Source: Burkholderia sp. TSV86
GTDB taxonomy: Bacteria; Pseudomonadota; Gammaproteobacteria; Burkholderiales; Burkholderiaceae
NCBI RefSeq assembly: GCF_001522865.1
Contig: NZ_LOWB01000131.1
Span: 1-64,000 of the forward strand
Reading direction: 5' to 3'
DNA length: 64,000 nucleotides
Of the stretch, positions 20,039 to 30,100 are shown piece after piece (the first letter of the stretch is position 1; every line of letters begins with the position of its first letter). A program made the position numbers and the translations under genes. The notes beneath the pieces were generated by a model. It did no database searches. It was not told the origin of the DNA and was given only the letters and a program-made list of their open reading frames with translations.

Positions 20039-21091
20039 TCAGGCGTCGACGACGTATGGCGGGTGCGACCTGTCTGCCCACGCGTTCACGTTGTAACGTT
20101 CGGATGCGTGATGGAACCAGTAAACGCTCGAGATCCAGTTGCGCATGTTGAACACGCAATGCCGGACAGCGTCTGCAATTTCGGGCGGCAGATTCGCGCG
20201 ATCCACTCGTTCCAGCGCCGCACGCTCGGCGAGCAGGAAATCCTCGACGCGTGTGATGACGCGCTCGCGAACTTCATCAATTGCATCGCCTACCGACAGT
20301 CCCCGATGCTTGATCAGCGTGATCCCGAGATTGTGTAGCTCACCGGCGGCCAGTTCCTTGCGGATCGAGCACAGATCGTTATACCAGCCCGCAAACTCTT
20401 GACTGGCCAGGCCCGCGCGACGGTATTCGCCCCACTGACGGATATCGGCCGGCAATGCGCGTCCCGCCGCGAGTTCGAGGCAATCGAGCCAGACGCGGTA
20501 GCCGAACGTGCCGGCCCGCAGCTTCACATAGTCGTCAATCGGCGGCACGTAGTTGTTGATACGCTCGCGATATTCGATATCGTAGGCGTGGATCACAGCG
20601 CGCAAGTGTTCCGCGATGCTCGTATTCCAGTGCTCGCTCATCAGCGCGTGAAAACGCAGCAGGCAATCGGCAAGCCCGCTAAGGAGCGGTTCGGCATCGT
20701 GCGAGTAGGCCGCTGGCGCGTCAACGACACGATATAGGGCGTCGCGCAGGGCCGCCCATCGGCCGTGTTGGTGATGAAACGCGTATCGGCCGTGCTTATC
20801 GTCCCACACGAAGAACCAGATACTGAGATCCGAGATCGCGCACAATGCGTCAAAGGGCGCACCGACTGAATAACTTGCTACTAATTCGGTGTAACGCAGC
20901 CCATCGGCCTGTGTTCCCACGACATCGACCGGCACCAGCCGATGCTCGAGCATCCAGCGACGGGAATGCTCACGCAACCTTAGCCCGTCTTCGTGATGCC
21001 GGAGGACGAACGCGCTCTCAACCAGCGGAATGGCAAATTCAGCCGGCACGGCACCCCAATGGCTCGCAGATTGCTGAATCGAAACGTCCAT
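20039..21091 (-). CDS. Class I terpene synthase (bacterial sesquiterpene cyclase type)
   Basis: A 350-residue terpene cyclase. The Asp-rich motif is 'FFVWDDKHG' (Asp97, Asp98), without the third acidic residue of the usual DDxxD. The NSE metal-binding triad is intact in 'NDLCSIRKE' (Asn238, Ser242, Glu246), and the C-terminal Arg-Tyr pair occurs in 'ASERYNV' (332-333). These bind the Mg2+-diphosphate of a prenyl diphosphate, most likely farnesyl diphosphate, to make a cyclic terpene. ATG 21091 follows GGGGA; an in-frame upstream TTG at 21154 is less likely. There is no neighbouring methyltransferase, P450 or prenyl diphosphate synthase, so it appears to act alone. Product cannot be predicted. 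Confidence 0.88.
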   Translation of the reverse strand: MDVSIQQSASHWGAVPAEFAIPLVESAFVLRHHEDGLRLREHSRRWMLEHRLVPVDVVGTQADGLRYTELVASYSVGAPFDALCAISDLSIWFFVWDDKHGRYAFHHQHGRWAALRDALYRVVDAPAAYSHDAEPLLSGLADCLLRFHALMSEHWNTSIAEHLRAVIHAYDIEYRERINNYVPPIDDYVKLRAGTFGYRVWLDCLELAAGRALPADIRQWGEYRRAGLASQEFAGWYNDLCSIRKELAAGELHNLGITLIKHRGLSVGDAIDEVRERVITRVEDFLLAERAALERVDRANLPPEIADAVRHCVFNMRNWISSVYWFHHASERYNVNAWADRSHPPYVVDA

Positions 21092-22163
21092 GACAATCCC
21101 CGTGTTGTGGTCAAGTAAAAATATCAACGCTCGTTGATCGCCTCGTCGCCACAAATTTCAATCTCGAAAATCACCTGCGTCAAGCAAAGTTACGATCGCA
21201 ACGCGGTACGGGCCCCATTGAGAAAGTTTGCTCGGTATCGCGCATCGCGCTGGCCCGGTTTTCTGGCTCCTCCGTGAATAAATTGCTGGTTGCGTCAAGG
21301 CTGTACCGGACATTCTTTCCTTCGCTCGTGACGGACAGCGTGATAACGCCTCACGCCTGTTTGCGGCGTCAGTGCGGCGCCGGTTCGCTGGGCACGGGCG
21401 TATTTAGTCCGGGTGAGCCGAGACGCCACAGCTTGGTGGCGAGTAGGATGAAGCCTTGACATAAGTACATCGAAGTATCGGCCGATGGAGCGCTAATATC
21501 ATGGTCTATGCCGTCGCTGCTGACAGATAGATTTGTTGCAATGCGATATCCCGCGGCAGGCTTGACGTTGCAGGCCTGAGTGAGGTTCAACCGCAGATAG
21601 ATATCGCTGCCGCGACCACGGCGGTGAATGTGGTAAACAGCAGCCTTGACGCGTTCGTTCACGGTTTCCAACGTGGCAGTCATTAAAGATCGGAAAACAG
21701 GCGACGGAGCGAGCATGTCGAAAAAGGGCAAGCCGGCACGGTTTCACGAATATCCGAAGAGGCTGCATCACCATCAACGTGGTCACCTGATTGTGAATTC
21801 AGCGGATGACGGGCACTGTAAGCGCTTGCTGAATGTGACGGCCATGTCCGTTCGGTTCTTCATGGAACCGGGTGTTGTCCAAATGCAGGATATCGGCGGC
21901 TACCTTGGATCGCACGGTCATCAGGGTGGATATGACTGCCGCCGGCAGGTTGATCATCAATGCGGACATTCAAGCCAATCGTTGTCACTCACGAGCAATG
22001 GCCGTATCTTTTCGCAATGTCGTGCCGCCAATCCGGCTGGAGCGAGATTTTGTGCCCGGTTGCAACCCCATTGCTGCCGGCCGCCCACGCGAAATGCAAT
22101 TACGCATTGCCGCCACGCGCGAAATTCCTTAACCAATGCAGCACTCCTATGGCGTAACGACTT
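21092..22163. other. Long stretch with no firm gene; one weak minus-strand candidate
   Basis: About 1.07 kb between the terpene synthase and the ZIP-like gene. The only candidate is a minus-strand frame of about 104 codons ending at 21369, with 'GSDIYLRLNLTQACNVKPAA' and 'TSMYLCQGFILLATKLW'. Its composition is protein-like, but no good ribosome-binding site or family is recognisable. The rest shows nothing I can name and may contain decayed genes. Confidence 0.35.
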
Positions 22164-22889
22164 ATGACTCCAACGGCCAAACTGGCATTGCTGACGATTC
22201 CGCCTGTCTTGGCGGCTTGCATGGGCTCCGTGGTCGCATCGTTGCGTGCCCCACGGCCAACGACGTCAAGCATCATTCAACACTTCGCGGGCGGTATCGT
22301 TTTTTCGGCTGCGGCGCTCGAGTTGCTACCCAAGGATCGCACCTATGCGACGGTTCCCGTGATCGTCGGATTCGCGTTGGGGCTTGTGTTGATGCTGGCG
22401 ATCCGGACAATATCCGGCGTGATTGAGACACGGCTTCAACAGACGCGTCTACCCGTCAGCCTCATCATCGTCACTGCGATTGATCTAGTTATCGATGGTC
22501 TCGTGCTCGGCATCGCGTTCTCTGCAAGCGACCAGACAGGCATCATCCTCACCATCGCGTTGACCTTGGAGGTGCTATTCCTTGCCCTTTCGGTCAGCGC
22601 AGCGCTAGCGGCCTCGGGAATCAGCCGCGCGCTTGCGATAATCATACCGATGGCGATTTCCGTGCTGCTAAGCTTGGCTGCAGTGGCGGGCACTGTGGCA
22701 TTTTCGGGATTGCCGACGAATGTCTACGCAGCTCTACTGGGCCTTGGGACAGTCGCGCTGCTATATCTTGTAACCGAAGAGTTGCTGACAGAAGCACATG
22801 AAATACCGGAAACGCCGCTGGCGACTGCCGCCTTTTTTGTCGGCTTCATCGTGTTTTTTCTGATCGAGGGCTCAATCGGCGCAGCTTGA
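22164..22889 (+). CDS. ZIP-like metal transporter / polytopic membrane protein
   Basis: A 241-residue, very hydrophobic protein with seven to eight membrane segments. Features resembling ZIP transporters are 'IIQHFAGGIVFSAAALELLP' near the N-terminus, 'AIDLVIDGLVLGIAFSAS' in the middle (TM4/TM5 metal-site position) and 'LVTEELLTEAHEIPETP' near the end (conserved Glu and His). Classical ZIPs have a His in the TM4 HNxxDG motif; here the equivalent reads 'DLVIDG', so metal transport is likely but not certain. It is monocistronic. Direction and substrate are unknown. Confidence 0.65.
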   Translation: MTPTAKLALLTIPPVLAACMGSVVASLRAPRPTTSSIIQHFAGGIVFSAAALELLPKDRTYATVPVIVGFALGLVLMLAIRTISGVIETRLQQTRLPVSLIIVTAIDLVIDGLVLGIAFSASDQTGIILTIALTLEVLFLALSVSAALAASGISRALAIIIPMAISVLLSLAAVAGTVAFSGLPTNVYAALLGLGTVALLYLVTEELLTEAHEIPETPLATAAFFVGFIVFFLIEGSIGAA

Positions 22890-23638
22890 TTGCGCGTGTC
22901 GCGGGTGTTTGCTCGGCAACGCAACGATGCTCGACGATCGAATTACCACGTGGTGGCGCGGGCTGGATACGCGTCGATCATGCGAGTTCCGTTGCCGAGG
23001 GCGGCTGCTTCGTTACGAAGAGCGGACCGGGAATCGACTGTGTGTTTGCACCACCGCCGGCTTTTGTCGTTATCCCGGATATTCATTGCGATGACCTGGT
23101 CGCTCGTTGTCAATTGCAACTGCTTCGTGAGTTTGCGCGATTGATACGAAGCTACCGGCCGGTCGCCATGCGTCATGCGCGAAGCAGATTCTGCATAACG
23201 TTTATGCATGAGGGCGGCGAGCGTTGTTGTCGTTCAGCCTTGTGGATTGGTATCGAATGAGTGCAGCCGCGAATCGCGGTGTGCGTATCGATCGTTTCCC
23301 GGCCATCGACTACGTCTCGATTCCCATTTCGCACGTAGCGGGCGCCTTGGCTTTTCTTCACTGCTCGCGTGACGCCGTCATGCCTGAATCGGGTTGCCAC
23401 CTCTCCCCAATTCTGGTTCAGAACCCGTTCTTCAGAGCGCATTCGAGATCACTGTCACCGCATCTATGATGACGCGGAAATGACATTTTTGTCATTTGTT
23501 GCTCATCTCCGCGATGCGAATGCTTTCCAGAATCGGCAGCGCGTTCGGAAATTTCCCGCCCCGCCAGAGGTGGTAAAGCACGATACCGGAAGCCATCCGA
23601 CGCATAAGACAACCACTGTGAACATTGGGGAGCGCACC
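22890..23638. other. Porin upstream region, no gene recognised
   Basis: About 750 bp with no supported coding region. Its one notable element is the CusR-type palindrome at 23478-23497, listed separately. The lack of a decayed reading frame suggests a long leader or replaced DNA. Confidence 0.4.
23478..23497. promoter_or_regulatory. Perfect CusR-type palindrome upstream of porin gene
   Basis: AAATGACA-TTTT-TGTCATTT is a perfect 8-bp inverted repeat around a 4-base spacer. It matches the published E. coli CusR box core TGACA-N4-TGTCA. It lies about 140 bases upstream of the porin start codon. A link to the CusR-like regulator at 1753-2424 is inferred. Confidence 0.55.
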
Positions 23639-24799
23639 TTGAACAAGCCATTTCGGTTCTTAATGCTGTCGGGCACTTTTCTCACAATCAGCCAAGCGGC
23701 CCAAGCGTCCGAAGTCACGCTTTATGGTCTGTTCGACACATCCTTGTCGTTTGTCTGGAACGCGAATGCGGAAGGCAAGAATCTCGTCGGTCTAGGCAAC
23801 GGCAATCTGCTCGGCAACCGCTTCGGGGTGAAAGGAGTGGAGGATCTCGGTGGCGGACTGAAAGCGATCTTCACGCTGGAAAACGGTTTCAACCCGAACA
23901 CCGGTGCGCTTGGGCAAGGCAACCGGATGTTCGGCCGGCAGGCATTCGTTGGTCTCGAAAGCGCACGCTGGGGCACGCTGACGCTTGGCCGCCAATACGA
24001 TTCCCTTGCCGACGTTGCGTGGCCGGTAACCGGCGATTTCTACTTCGGCAGCGTCTATTCGACGCCCGGCGACGTCGACAATTACGACACGTCGTCGCGT
24101 ACCGACAACGCAGTGAAATACACGTCGCCCGTGATCGGTGGATTCCAGTTCGTCGGCATGTATGCGCTCGGCGGCGTGGCCGGCAAGAGCGGCGCCGGGC
24201 AAACCTGGTCGGTGGGTCTTTCGTACAGCAACGGTCCGGTCGATGTCGCGGGCGGCTATTACTACGCCGCGAATCATTCATCGCTCGCCAACGGTATCCG
24301 GACCGGCTGGAACGGCACATCGGACGGGACGTTCGACGGGTCGCTGGTCAACGGCGGCTACATCTCGGCGAAATCGATCAACATCGCGCGCGGCGCGTTG
24401 CGCTACAACTTCGCGCCATTCGCCGCCGGCATCGACTACAGCAATGCGCAGTACAAGGCCGATGCAATGTCTGCGTTCCGCAGCACGCAGAAGTACGATA
24501 CCGTGCGCGGCTTCTTCAACTATCAGGCGACGGCCAGCCTGCTCGTCGGCGTCGGCTACAGCTACACGCGCGCCCGCGGCGATACGAGCGCAACCTACCA
24601 TCAGGTGTCTGCCGGTGCCGACTACGTGCTGTCGAAGCGCACCGATCTCTATGCGGTCGGTGCCTGGCAGCGTGCGAACGGCGAACAGCGCACGCTCGAC
24701 GGACGTACACAAGTGGCGCAGGCTTCGATCGGTTCCTATGGTTACGGCGGAACGCGGACCCAAGGCATCATCAATCTTGGGCTACGCCACCGCTTCTGA
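23639..24799 (+). CDS. Gram-negative trimeric porin (OmpC/PhoE-like, Burkholderia type)
   Basis: A 386-residue outer membrane porin. The signal peptide ends 'SQAAQA', and the mature start 'SEVTLYGLFDTSLSFVWN' is the classic beta-proteobacterial porin opening. Other family landmarks are 'NRFGVKGVEDLGGGLKAIF', 'GRQAFVGLESARWGTLTLGR' and the terminal beta strand ending in Phe ('IINLGLRHRF'). I chose TTG at 23639 because GGGGAG lies six bases upstream and the signal peptide begins there; the frame is open further upstream without a plausible start. It mediates passive diffusion of small solutes. The upstream CusR-type palindrome hints at metal-responsive expression. Confidence 0.9.
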   Translation: MNKPFRFLMLSGTFLTISQAAQASEVTLYGLFDTSLSFVWNANAEGKNLVGLGNGNLLGNRFGVKGVEDLGGGLKAIFTLENGFNPNTGALGQGNRMFGRQAFVGLESARWGTLTLGRQYDSLADVAWPVTGDFYFGSVYSTPGDVDNYDTSSRTDNAVKYTSPVIGGFQFVGMYALGGVAGKSGAGQTWSVGLSYSNGPVDVAGGYYYAANHSSLANGIRTGWNGTSDGTFDGSLVNGGYISAKSINIARGALRYNFAPFAAGIDYSNAQYKADAMSAFRSTQKYDTVRGFFNYQATASLLVGVGYSYTRARGDTSATYHQVSAGADYVLSKRTDLYAVGAWQRANGEQRTLDGRTQVAQASIGSYGYGGTRTQGIINLGLRHRF

Positions 24800-25933
24800 T
24801 GCGTGTGCCGGCACTTGCGTTCCACGCATGACACAAATGGCCTCTTTTGATGAGGTTGGCGACGCAGCTAGCCGTTACGATTTTTGATGGCGCGGATGAT
24901 TTTCGTGTCTGAGCCACGGCCGTGTGATGGACGCTGACGATTGCCAGGGATGGGGCGACGTCGTTGCTGCGAAAGATGCCGCGTTCGAAGTCATCACCGG
25001 CTGGGGCTGCGAATAGATCAACACGCTCGGCGGGTATGGACGCAGCGCGGCGGGTGCGTCCATCCGGATCGCGGAATACGGGTACGCGATCCGGAGCCCC
25101 CAACTACAATCGTCGGTCGCCGTGGCGCGAACGCCGTCGGCCCGCAGGACCCGCACAATGTTTTATCCCCGGCGCCGGTCTCGGCGCATTCTCGTCCGCC
25201 AATGATTCCTTTTAATCGGAACATGAACCGCTTCGAATATAAGCAATAGATTCCCTTGAGCCTGACGAGCGGCCTCAGATAGCGCTTCTGTCACACCAGT
25301 GGGCAGAGCAATCGAAACTACATCCTCGACACCGGCTTGCGTTAGAGGTCGCGCAGGAAAAGCAGGCGCTGCGTGATTCATCCATTGAGCAGGCTGACGC
25401 GTAGCTTCGGTCACGAAGCGGTGCTCGGAACCGGCCCGTGCCCGATTGGAGAGCCCCAATCCCGTTTTTGACCGGATTCCATTGCGCGAATCCCGGGCAA
25501 TGCTCAGACAATACCGGTGCGCAGCACGAGCAGGGTGCCGGTCAGCATTGCATGCTGGAGGCAGACGCCCCGGGGACGCCGTCGTCATGACCAACGGCGT
25601 TGACTTAGTACTCGGCATCGTGCCGAGCATGGCGGTGCTCGCCTCAGCCCGAATGCATGGCGGACGTGGTGGCGCCGGACGGAAAGCTCGAATGCGGGTA
25701 AGCTGATGCAGCGCAAGATGGCACGCTAAACACGGCGCGTGCGGCGGTCGACACGCCATGCATGGATAGTTGACGCACTTCGCATCCGGCTCGTCGCCGA
25801 TTGTTACGCTGTGCCGAAGAAATCCCGAACGGCATGATCCAGGCAGCCTACTGCCGCGACAAATGACCCGCAGTCCGATCGGCGCGCGTCGTGCCGATTG
25901 CCTATCACTTACTCATCGATACGGAGCCTTTGG
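24800..25933. other. Gene-poor stretch between porin and hydrolase
   Basis: About 1.13 kb. Several short frames are open on both strands, but none has a recognisable family, a good ribosome-binding site or consistent codon use. The high GC keeps random frames open. It may hold decayed genes; I see nothing I can name. Confidence 0.35.
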
Positions 25934-26755
25934 ATGGACACGATCACGACGAAAGACGGCACGCGAATCTTCTACAAGGATTGGGGCTCGGGGCGCCCGG
26001 TCGTGTTCTCGCACGGCTGGCCGCTGAACGCAGATGCGTGGGACGCGCAAATGCTGTTCCTCGCACGGCGTGGCTATCGGGTGATCGCGCACGACCGCCG
26101 TGGACACGGCCGCTCCGCGCAGCCGGCAGCGGGCAATGACATGGATACGTATGCGGACGATCTCGCCGCCTTGATTGGCGCGTTGGATTTGCGCAACGTG
26201 ACGCTCGTCGGCCATTCGACGGGCGGCGGTGAAGTTTCGCATTATGTCGGCCGACATGGCTCGCAACGCATCGCGAAGGTTGTGCTGATCGGTGCAGTGC
26301 CGCCGATCATGCTGAAGACCGACGCGAACCCGGGCGGTCTGCCGATGGATGTGTTCGACGGCATTCGTAAGGGCGTCGCGGACAATCGCTCGCAGTTCTA
26401 CCGAGATCTCGCGTTGCCGTTCTTCGGTTTCAATCGGCCGGGTGCCAAGGTGTCGCAAGGCACGATCGACGCATTCTGGGCGCAGGGGATGACGGGCGGG
26501 ATACTTGGTCAGTACGCGTGCGTGCGCGAATTTTCCGAAGTCGACTATACCGAGGATTTGACGAAAATCGACGTGCCGACGCTGATCTTGCACGGTGATG
26601 ACGATCAGATTGTGCCGATCGACGCGTCCGCGCGCTTGTCCGCGGCGATCATCAAACAAGCAACGCTGAAAGTGTATCCGGGCGGCTCGCACGGCATTTG
26701 TGTGACGCATGCCGACCAGGTCAATGCGGATTTGCTGGCGTTCCTCGAGGCGTGA
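25934..26755 (+). CDS. Alpha/beta hydrolase, non-haem haloperoxidase/esterase type
   Basis: A 273-residue cytoplasmic alpha/beta hydrolase. It begins '[20 protein letters not shown]' and has the oxyanion region '[12 protein letters not shown]', the nucleophile elbow '[15 protein letters not shown]' (GHSTG, Ser), an acid in '[10 protein letters not shown]' and the catalytic His in '[12 protein letters not shown]'. This series is typical of cofactor-free chloroperoxidases (CpoF/ThcF), which in practice are mostly esterases or perhydrolases. ATG 25934 follows ACGGAG by seven bases; an earlier in-frame start at 25898 lacks this. It is monocistronic and its natural substrate is unknown. Confidence 0.9.
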   Translation: MDTITTKDGTRIFYKDWGSGRPVVFSHGWPLNADAWDAQMLFLARRGYRVIAHDRRGHGRSAQPAAGNDMDTYADDLAALIGALDLRNVTLVGHSTGGGEVSHYVGRHGSQRIAKVVLIGAVPPIMLKTDANPGGLPMDVFDGIRKGVADNRSQFYRDLALPFFGFNRPGAKVSQGTIDAFWAQGMTGGILGQYACVREFSEVDYTEDLTKIDVPTLILHGDDDQIVPIDASARLSAAIIKQATLKVYPGGSHGICVTHADQVNADLLAFLEA

Positions 26756-27003
26756 CGACGGTATCGACAAGACAATCAGGCGTGGGTCGATGCCAAGCGT
26801 ATCGAGCCACGCCTGGAGCGTTTTGATCTCGCGTTGACGTGACCCCGGATTGGCCATTGTTCCAGGCGAAATCAATTCGAGATAACTTGCCGACGCCGCC
26901 CGGAGTTGCCTTCGGCCGGTAATAATGGTTGCCCGTGACCCGTGTATTACATTTCATCATTAATCGGGAAGCTTGCCGCGGAATTCTGCCGGGCCCATTG
27001 CAG

Positions 27004-27894
27004 TCATTCATTGAAATTGGCAAGTAAATAATCGATAAACGAGCGAACCTTAATTGGCATATGCTGACGATTGGGGTACGCAATATACATTTCGAGGTTG
27101 GGTAGCTCGTAGTTCGACAATATTCCCTGCAAATTTCCTAGCGCAATATCTCGATCGACCGTGTATTCCGGTAATATCGCGATGCCGAACCCTAGTAGTG
27201 CAAGATGACGAATAATTTCATCGTTATTGGTTAAAACCGGGCTCGAAAGCTTGAGTTGATGAGTTTCGTTTTTATGCGTGAATTTGTATTTATTCCCGTT
27301 GGAATATAAGTTGGATAGTACGAGAACCGAGTGTTTTTCCAATTCGACCGGGTAATGTGGAGTTCCATGCGTATTTAAGTATTGTTGCGATGCGCACGCA
27401 ATCATGCGGATGTTAGTGATGGGGCGGGTTACCGTGCTGGGATGGCGTATTTGTTGAGGCGTTAATATTCCTATATCAAATCCTTCCTTGATGAAATCCA
27501 CTTGTCTTTCCGTGATCGTCAGGTCAGGGGAGATATTGGGGAATGTCGTCATGAATGATGGAAGGAGCGGAGTGAGGCAATGCTGAGCAAAGCCCGGAGA
27601 CGAAGCTATGCGCAAAGTTCCGATCGGCCCTCGACTGGTCGAGGAAATTTCTTCCTCGATTTTTTCGAGATCTTCCAGCAGTTGCCGCGCGCTAATCAGA
27701 TATTTCGAACCAGCTTCCGTTAAAGAAAGGCTGCGGGTGGTTCGATAGATAAGGCAGGTTTCGAGTCGATTTTCGAGTGCCACGATATGTCGTGTTGCCA
27801 CAGCGGTTGAAATTCCGATGCATTTCGCGGCGCGCACAAAGCTGCCTAATTCCGCCACATTGACAAAAACACGCATTGCCGTTAAAAGATCCAT
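27004..27894 (-). CDS. LysR-family transcriptional regulator in an AT-richer island
   Basis: A 296-residue LysR regulator with an N-terminal winged helix ('MDLLTAMRVFVNVAELGSFV...AVATRHIVALENRL') and a substrate-binding domain ('GPIGTLRIASSPGFAQHCLT'). The start 'MDLLTAMRVFV' is typical of the CrgA-like branch common in beta-proteobacteria. Codon use is noticeably AT-richer than in neighbouring blocks, suggesting acquisition. No target operon is adjacent: the nearest genes are the hydrolase on one side and about 1 kb of gene-free DNA on the other. Confidence 0.9.
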   Translation of the reverse strand: MDLLTAMRVFVNVAELGSFVRAAKCIGISTAVATRHIVALENRLETCLIYRTTRSLSLTEAGSKYLISARQLLEDLEKIEEEISSTSRGPIGTLRIASSPGFAQHCLTPLLPSFMTTFPNISPDLTITERQVDFIKEGFDIGILTPQQIRHPSTVTRPITNIRMIACASQQYLNTHGTPHYPVELEKHSVLVLSNLYSNGNKYKFTHKNETHQLKLSSPVLTNNDEIIRHLALLGFGIAILPEYTVDRDIALGNLQGILSNYELPNLEMYIAYPNRQHMPIKVRSFIDYLLANFNE

Positions 27895-28957
27895 CTTGGA
27901 TTGTGCTTTTAAAATTCCAAATGTTGGCTCATGAATTTATTTTCGTGTGAAACGAAAATAAATATCGAGATGGGCTTGTATGGGCAATTTATGGTAAGTG
28001 ACGCGGTGAATGATTTGAGAGCTTGATCTATTCATACGCTTTTGAAGTCGGTGATTTTTACGATAGGTTTCATTGCGGATGGATGATAAGGCGGTTGGGC
28101 AGATCGAATGCTGATACTTTTCGTGCCGCTCTGCGAATCCACGATTCACGATCGACCGTCAATATCGCGAGCATGATTGGCAGCAGGCTCGTCGATAGAT
28201 AGACCTCGCTGCGAGAATCAGGAGCGCTTGGGTATGCATGATGCTGTCGGGGATAAGTTGCCAAAATGACTGTACGCATTTCAGCTCGATATGCCCGGGG
28301 CAGGTGACAGTCGACATTGTCACGGGCGATTGCCTTGTCGACGATGCCGGATTGTGAACCGATACGCGAACTCGGTGTGTTGGCGCACAGCCCATCGTGC
28401 GCACAAGTCAAACATCGCGGCGGCGGTCAGCTTCAAGAGCCGTATGCCGAAAATGAATAGCCTGTCTCTCTTACCTGTCGAACGGCTTGTTCCATGCGCG
28501 CACTTATATCCACCGCCTATGCTTGAACCGCTTTAAGCGGGCGAAGCACCGCTATACGGGGCGCCCCGACTTATCGTGGTAAGCAGTAATTAAGTTAGCC
28601 GAAGCCCGAATCGAGTATGAAGCAATACGGCCCAAAATATTCGCAATCCGCTTGGATGACGGCTGAACGCGGCAATATTGATTCGTATGGGTTGATGATC
28701 CATCTTCGTTAATGCTGATAGGCATGGCATTCTCGATGTATTGCTTGTAAAGCATTAAATTGATTCGACAGGTTAAATATGGATCACCAGGGGGGCTACA
28801 AAAATGATGGAGACGGTCAAAAAAAATGACCATTTCCATCATTAATTCGATTTTTTGAGAAGTCGACCCGTATGCATTTTACGGAGAGATAAGCGGGAGA
28901 TGACATGAGTATCGGCAGGCAGTTCTCGCCGGGAAGAATGGCGATTGCGTAGGAAGA
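27895..28957. other. AT-richer gap between two orphan regulators
   Basis: About 1.06 kb without a supported gene. A minus-strand frame at 28552-28842 is open, but its start falls within a hairpin and it has no recognisable family. The stretch contains the 17-bp inverted repeat at 28803-28843. Base composition differs from the GC-rich surroundings. Confidence 0.4.
28803..28843. repeat. 17-bp imperfect inverted repeat with A7 loop
   Basis: The arms AATGATGGAGACGGTCA (28803-28819) and TGACCATTTCCATCATT (28827-28843) pair over 17 positions with two non-Watson-Crick positions, around a loop of seven A. It lies about 115 bases beyond the 3' end of the AraC-type gene. It could be an operator, a terminator-like RNA hairpin or an element end; function is unknown. 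Confidence 0.6.
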
Positions 28958-30100
28958 TTACTCCGGCTTGTTCATGGCTTCCACGCTGTTGATCCATTTT
29001 TCTCGATTACGGCGGATATCATTCGGGGTTATTCCCATCCAACGCTTGAATGCATGCCGAAAGCTCACTGCATCACTGAATCCCAGTAAGAATGCGATGT
29101 CTTCGATGCTCAGTGTGGTTGTACTGAGGTAATCAATGGCCAGCGCTCTTCGCACGCTTGTCAGCAGTTCGTTATATGACGTTCCCGCAGCGTCGAGTTT
29201 GCGGCGCAGCGTGCGGGCGGTCATGCATAAGTCGCTAGCGACAGCATCGATCTCTGGGAATTTGCCCGGCGTGCGTGTAAGTATTTGATAGACGCGCTGC
29301 GTGATATCAGATTGATTACGGATTTCATCCAGCAGGCGCGCGCATTGCAGTGAGACCTGTGCTGCCGTGACCGGATGAGCGAGCTGCGGAACACGTGGCA
29401 GCCATGCCGACGGATAACTGATTCTGTTGCATGGCTGTTCAAACAGAAGCGGACATTCGAGCGTTTCGGATAACAGTTTCGCATGAGGTGGTTGCTTACG
29501 CATAAATTCCGCACGTACCGGCACACACCATGTCCCCATGATATCCTTGACGACTGTCACATGTAATGCGAATTGCATATCGACGAGAAAATGATACAAA
29601 TCCGCATCGATTTCAGGCAATTTCGTTTCGTTCCAACCTGAAAAATTCCAAAATACTAAGTCGCCCTGCTGGTTCCAGCTAACGCCGAGCATGCCATTTG
29701 CAAGCTGGTGAAATTTGATTGCCGAGTTAAACGCATCAGCCATGGATTCCGAGCACAGCCCGGCATAGCCAAACATCCCATAGCTTGAAGCGTGGAGCAG
29801 CCTGCCAACTTGCACACCCAGATCCGAACGCGGACATAGGCGGATCGTATTACGTGCGGCTGTCAAGAATTGTAACGTTGACGTAAGAATGAATGGGTTG
29901 GCAACGTCTTCGGCGCTAAGGCCAGTGCCTGCTAGCACCTCACGCATGTCCAACCCCAAATCCAGCGCCACTTCGGCCAGGGCCGCCAGCTTGGACGGGG
30001 AAAACCGCTTTTCGGACAGCGTGGCGGGCTGAGTGGGATTGGATGACCGATCGGCGAGGAGACAGTGCTCTTTGGGGCTTGGAGGAGTGTTCTGATTCAT
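28958..30100 (-). CDS. AraC-family regulator with N-terminal arabinose-binding-like domain
   Basis: A 380-residue regulator. Residues about 50-230 form the long ligand domain of the OruR/ArgR/MmsR-like group ('YGMFGYAGLCSESMADAFNS' followed by 'AIKFHQLANG'). The C-terminus is an AraC helix-turn-helix pair: 'SDLCMTARTLRRKLDAAGTS' and 'LSIEDIAFLLGFSDAVSFRH' followed by 'AFKRWMGITPNDIR'. The start at 30100 follows a CAGCC-type upstream region; alternatives are not better. No co-directional partner is present, so target genes are unknown. It shares the AT-richer island with the LysR gene. Confidence 0.9.
   Translation of the reverse strand: MNQNTPPSPKEHCLLADRSSNPTQPATLSEKRFSPSKLAALAEVALDLGLDMREVLAGTGLSAEDVANPFILTSTLQFLTAARNTIRLCPRSDLGVQVGRLLHASSYGMFGYAGLCSESMADAFNSAIKFHQLANGMLGVSWNQQGDLVFWNFSGWNETKLPEIDADLYHFLVDMQFALHVTVVKDIMGTWCVPVRAEFMRKQPPHAKLLSETLECPLLFEQPCNRISYPSAWLPRVPQLAHPVTAAQVSLQCARLLDEIRNQSDITQRVYQILTRTPGKFPEIDAVASDLCMTARTLRRKLDAAGTSYNELLTSVRRALAIDYLSTTTLSIEDIAFLLGFSDAVSFRHAFKRWMGITPNDIRRNREKWINSVEAMNKPE

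Noticed and set aside
28552..28842. Minus-strand frame of 96 codons between the LysR and AraC-type genes
   Set aside because: Its start falls inside a strong hairpin, with no ribosome-binding site or family features.
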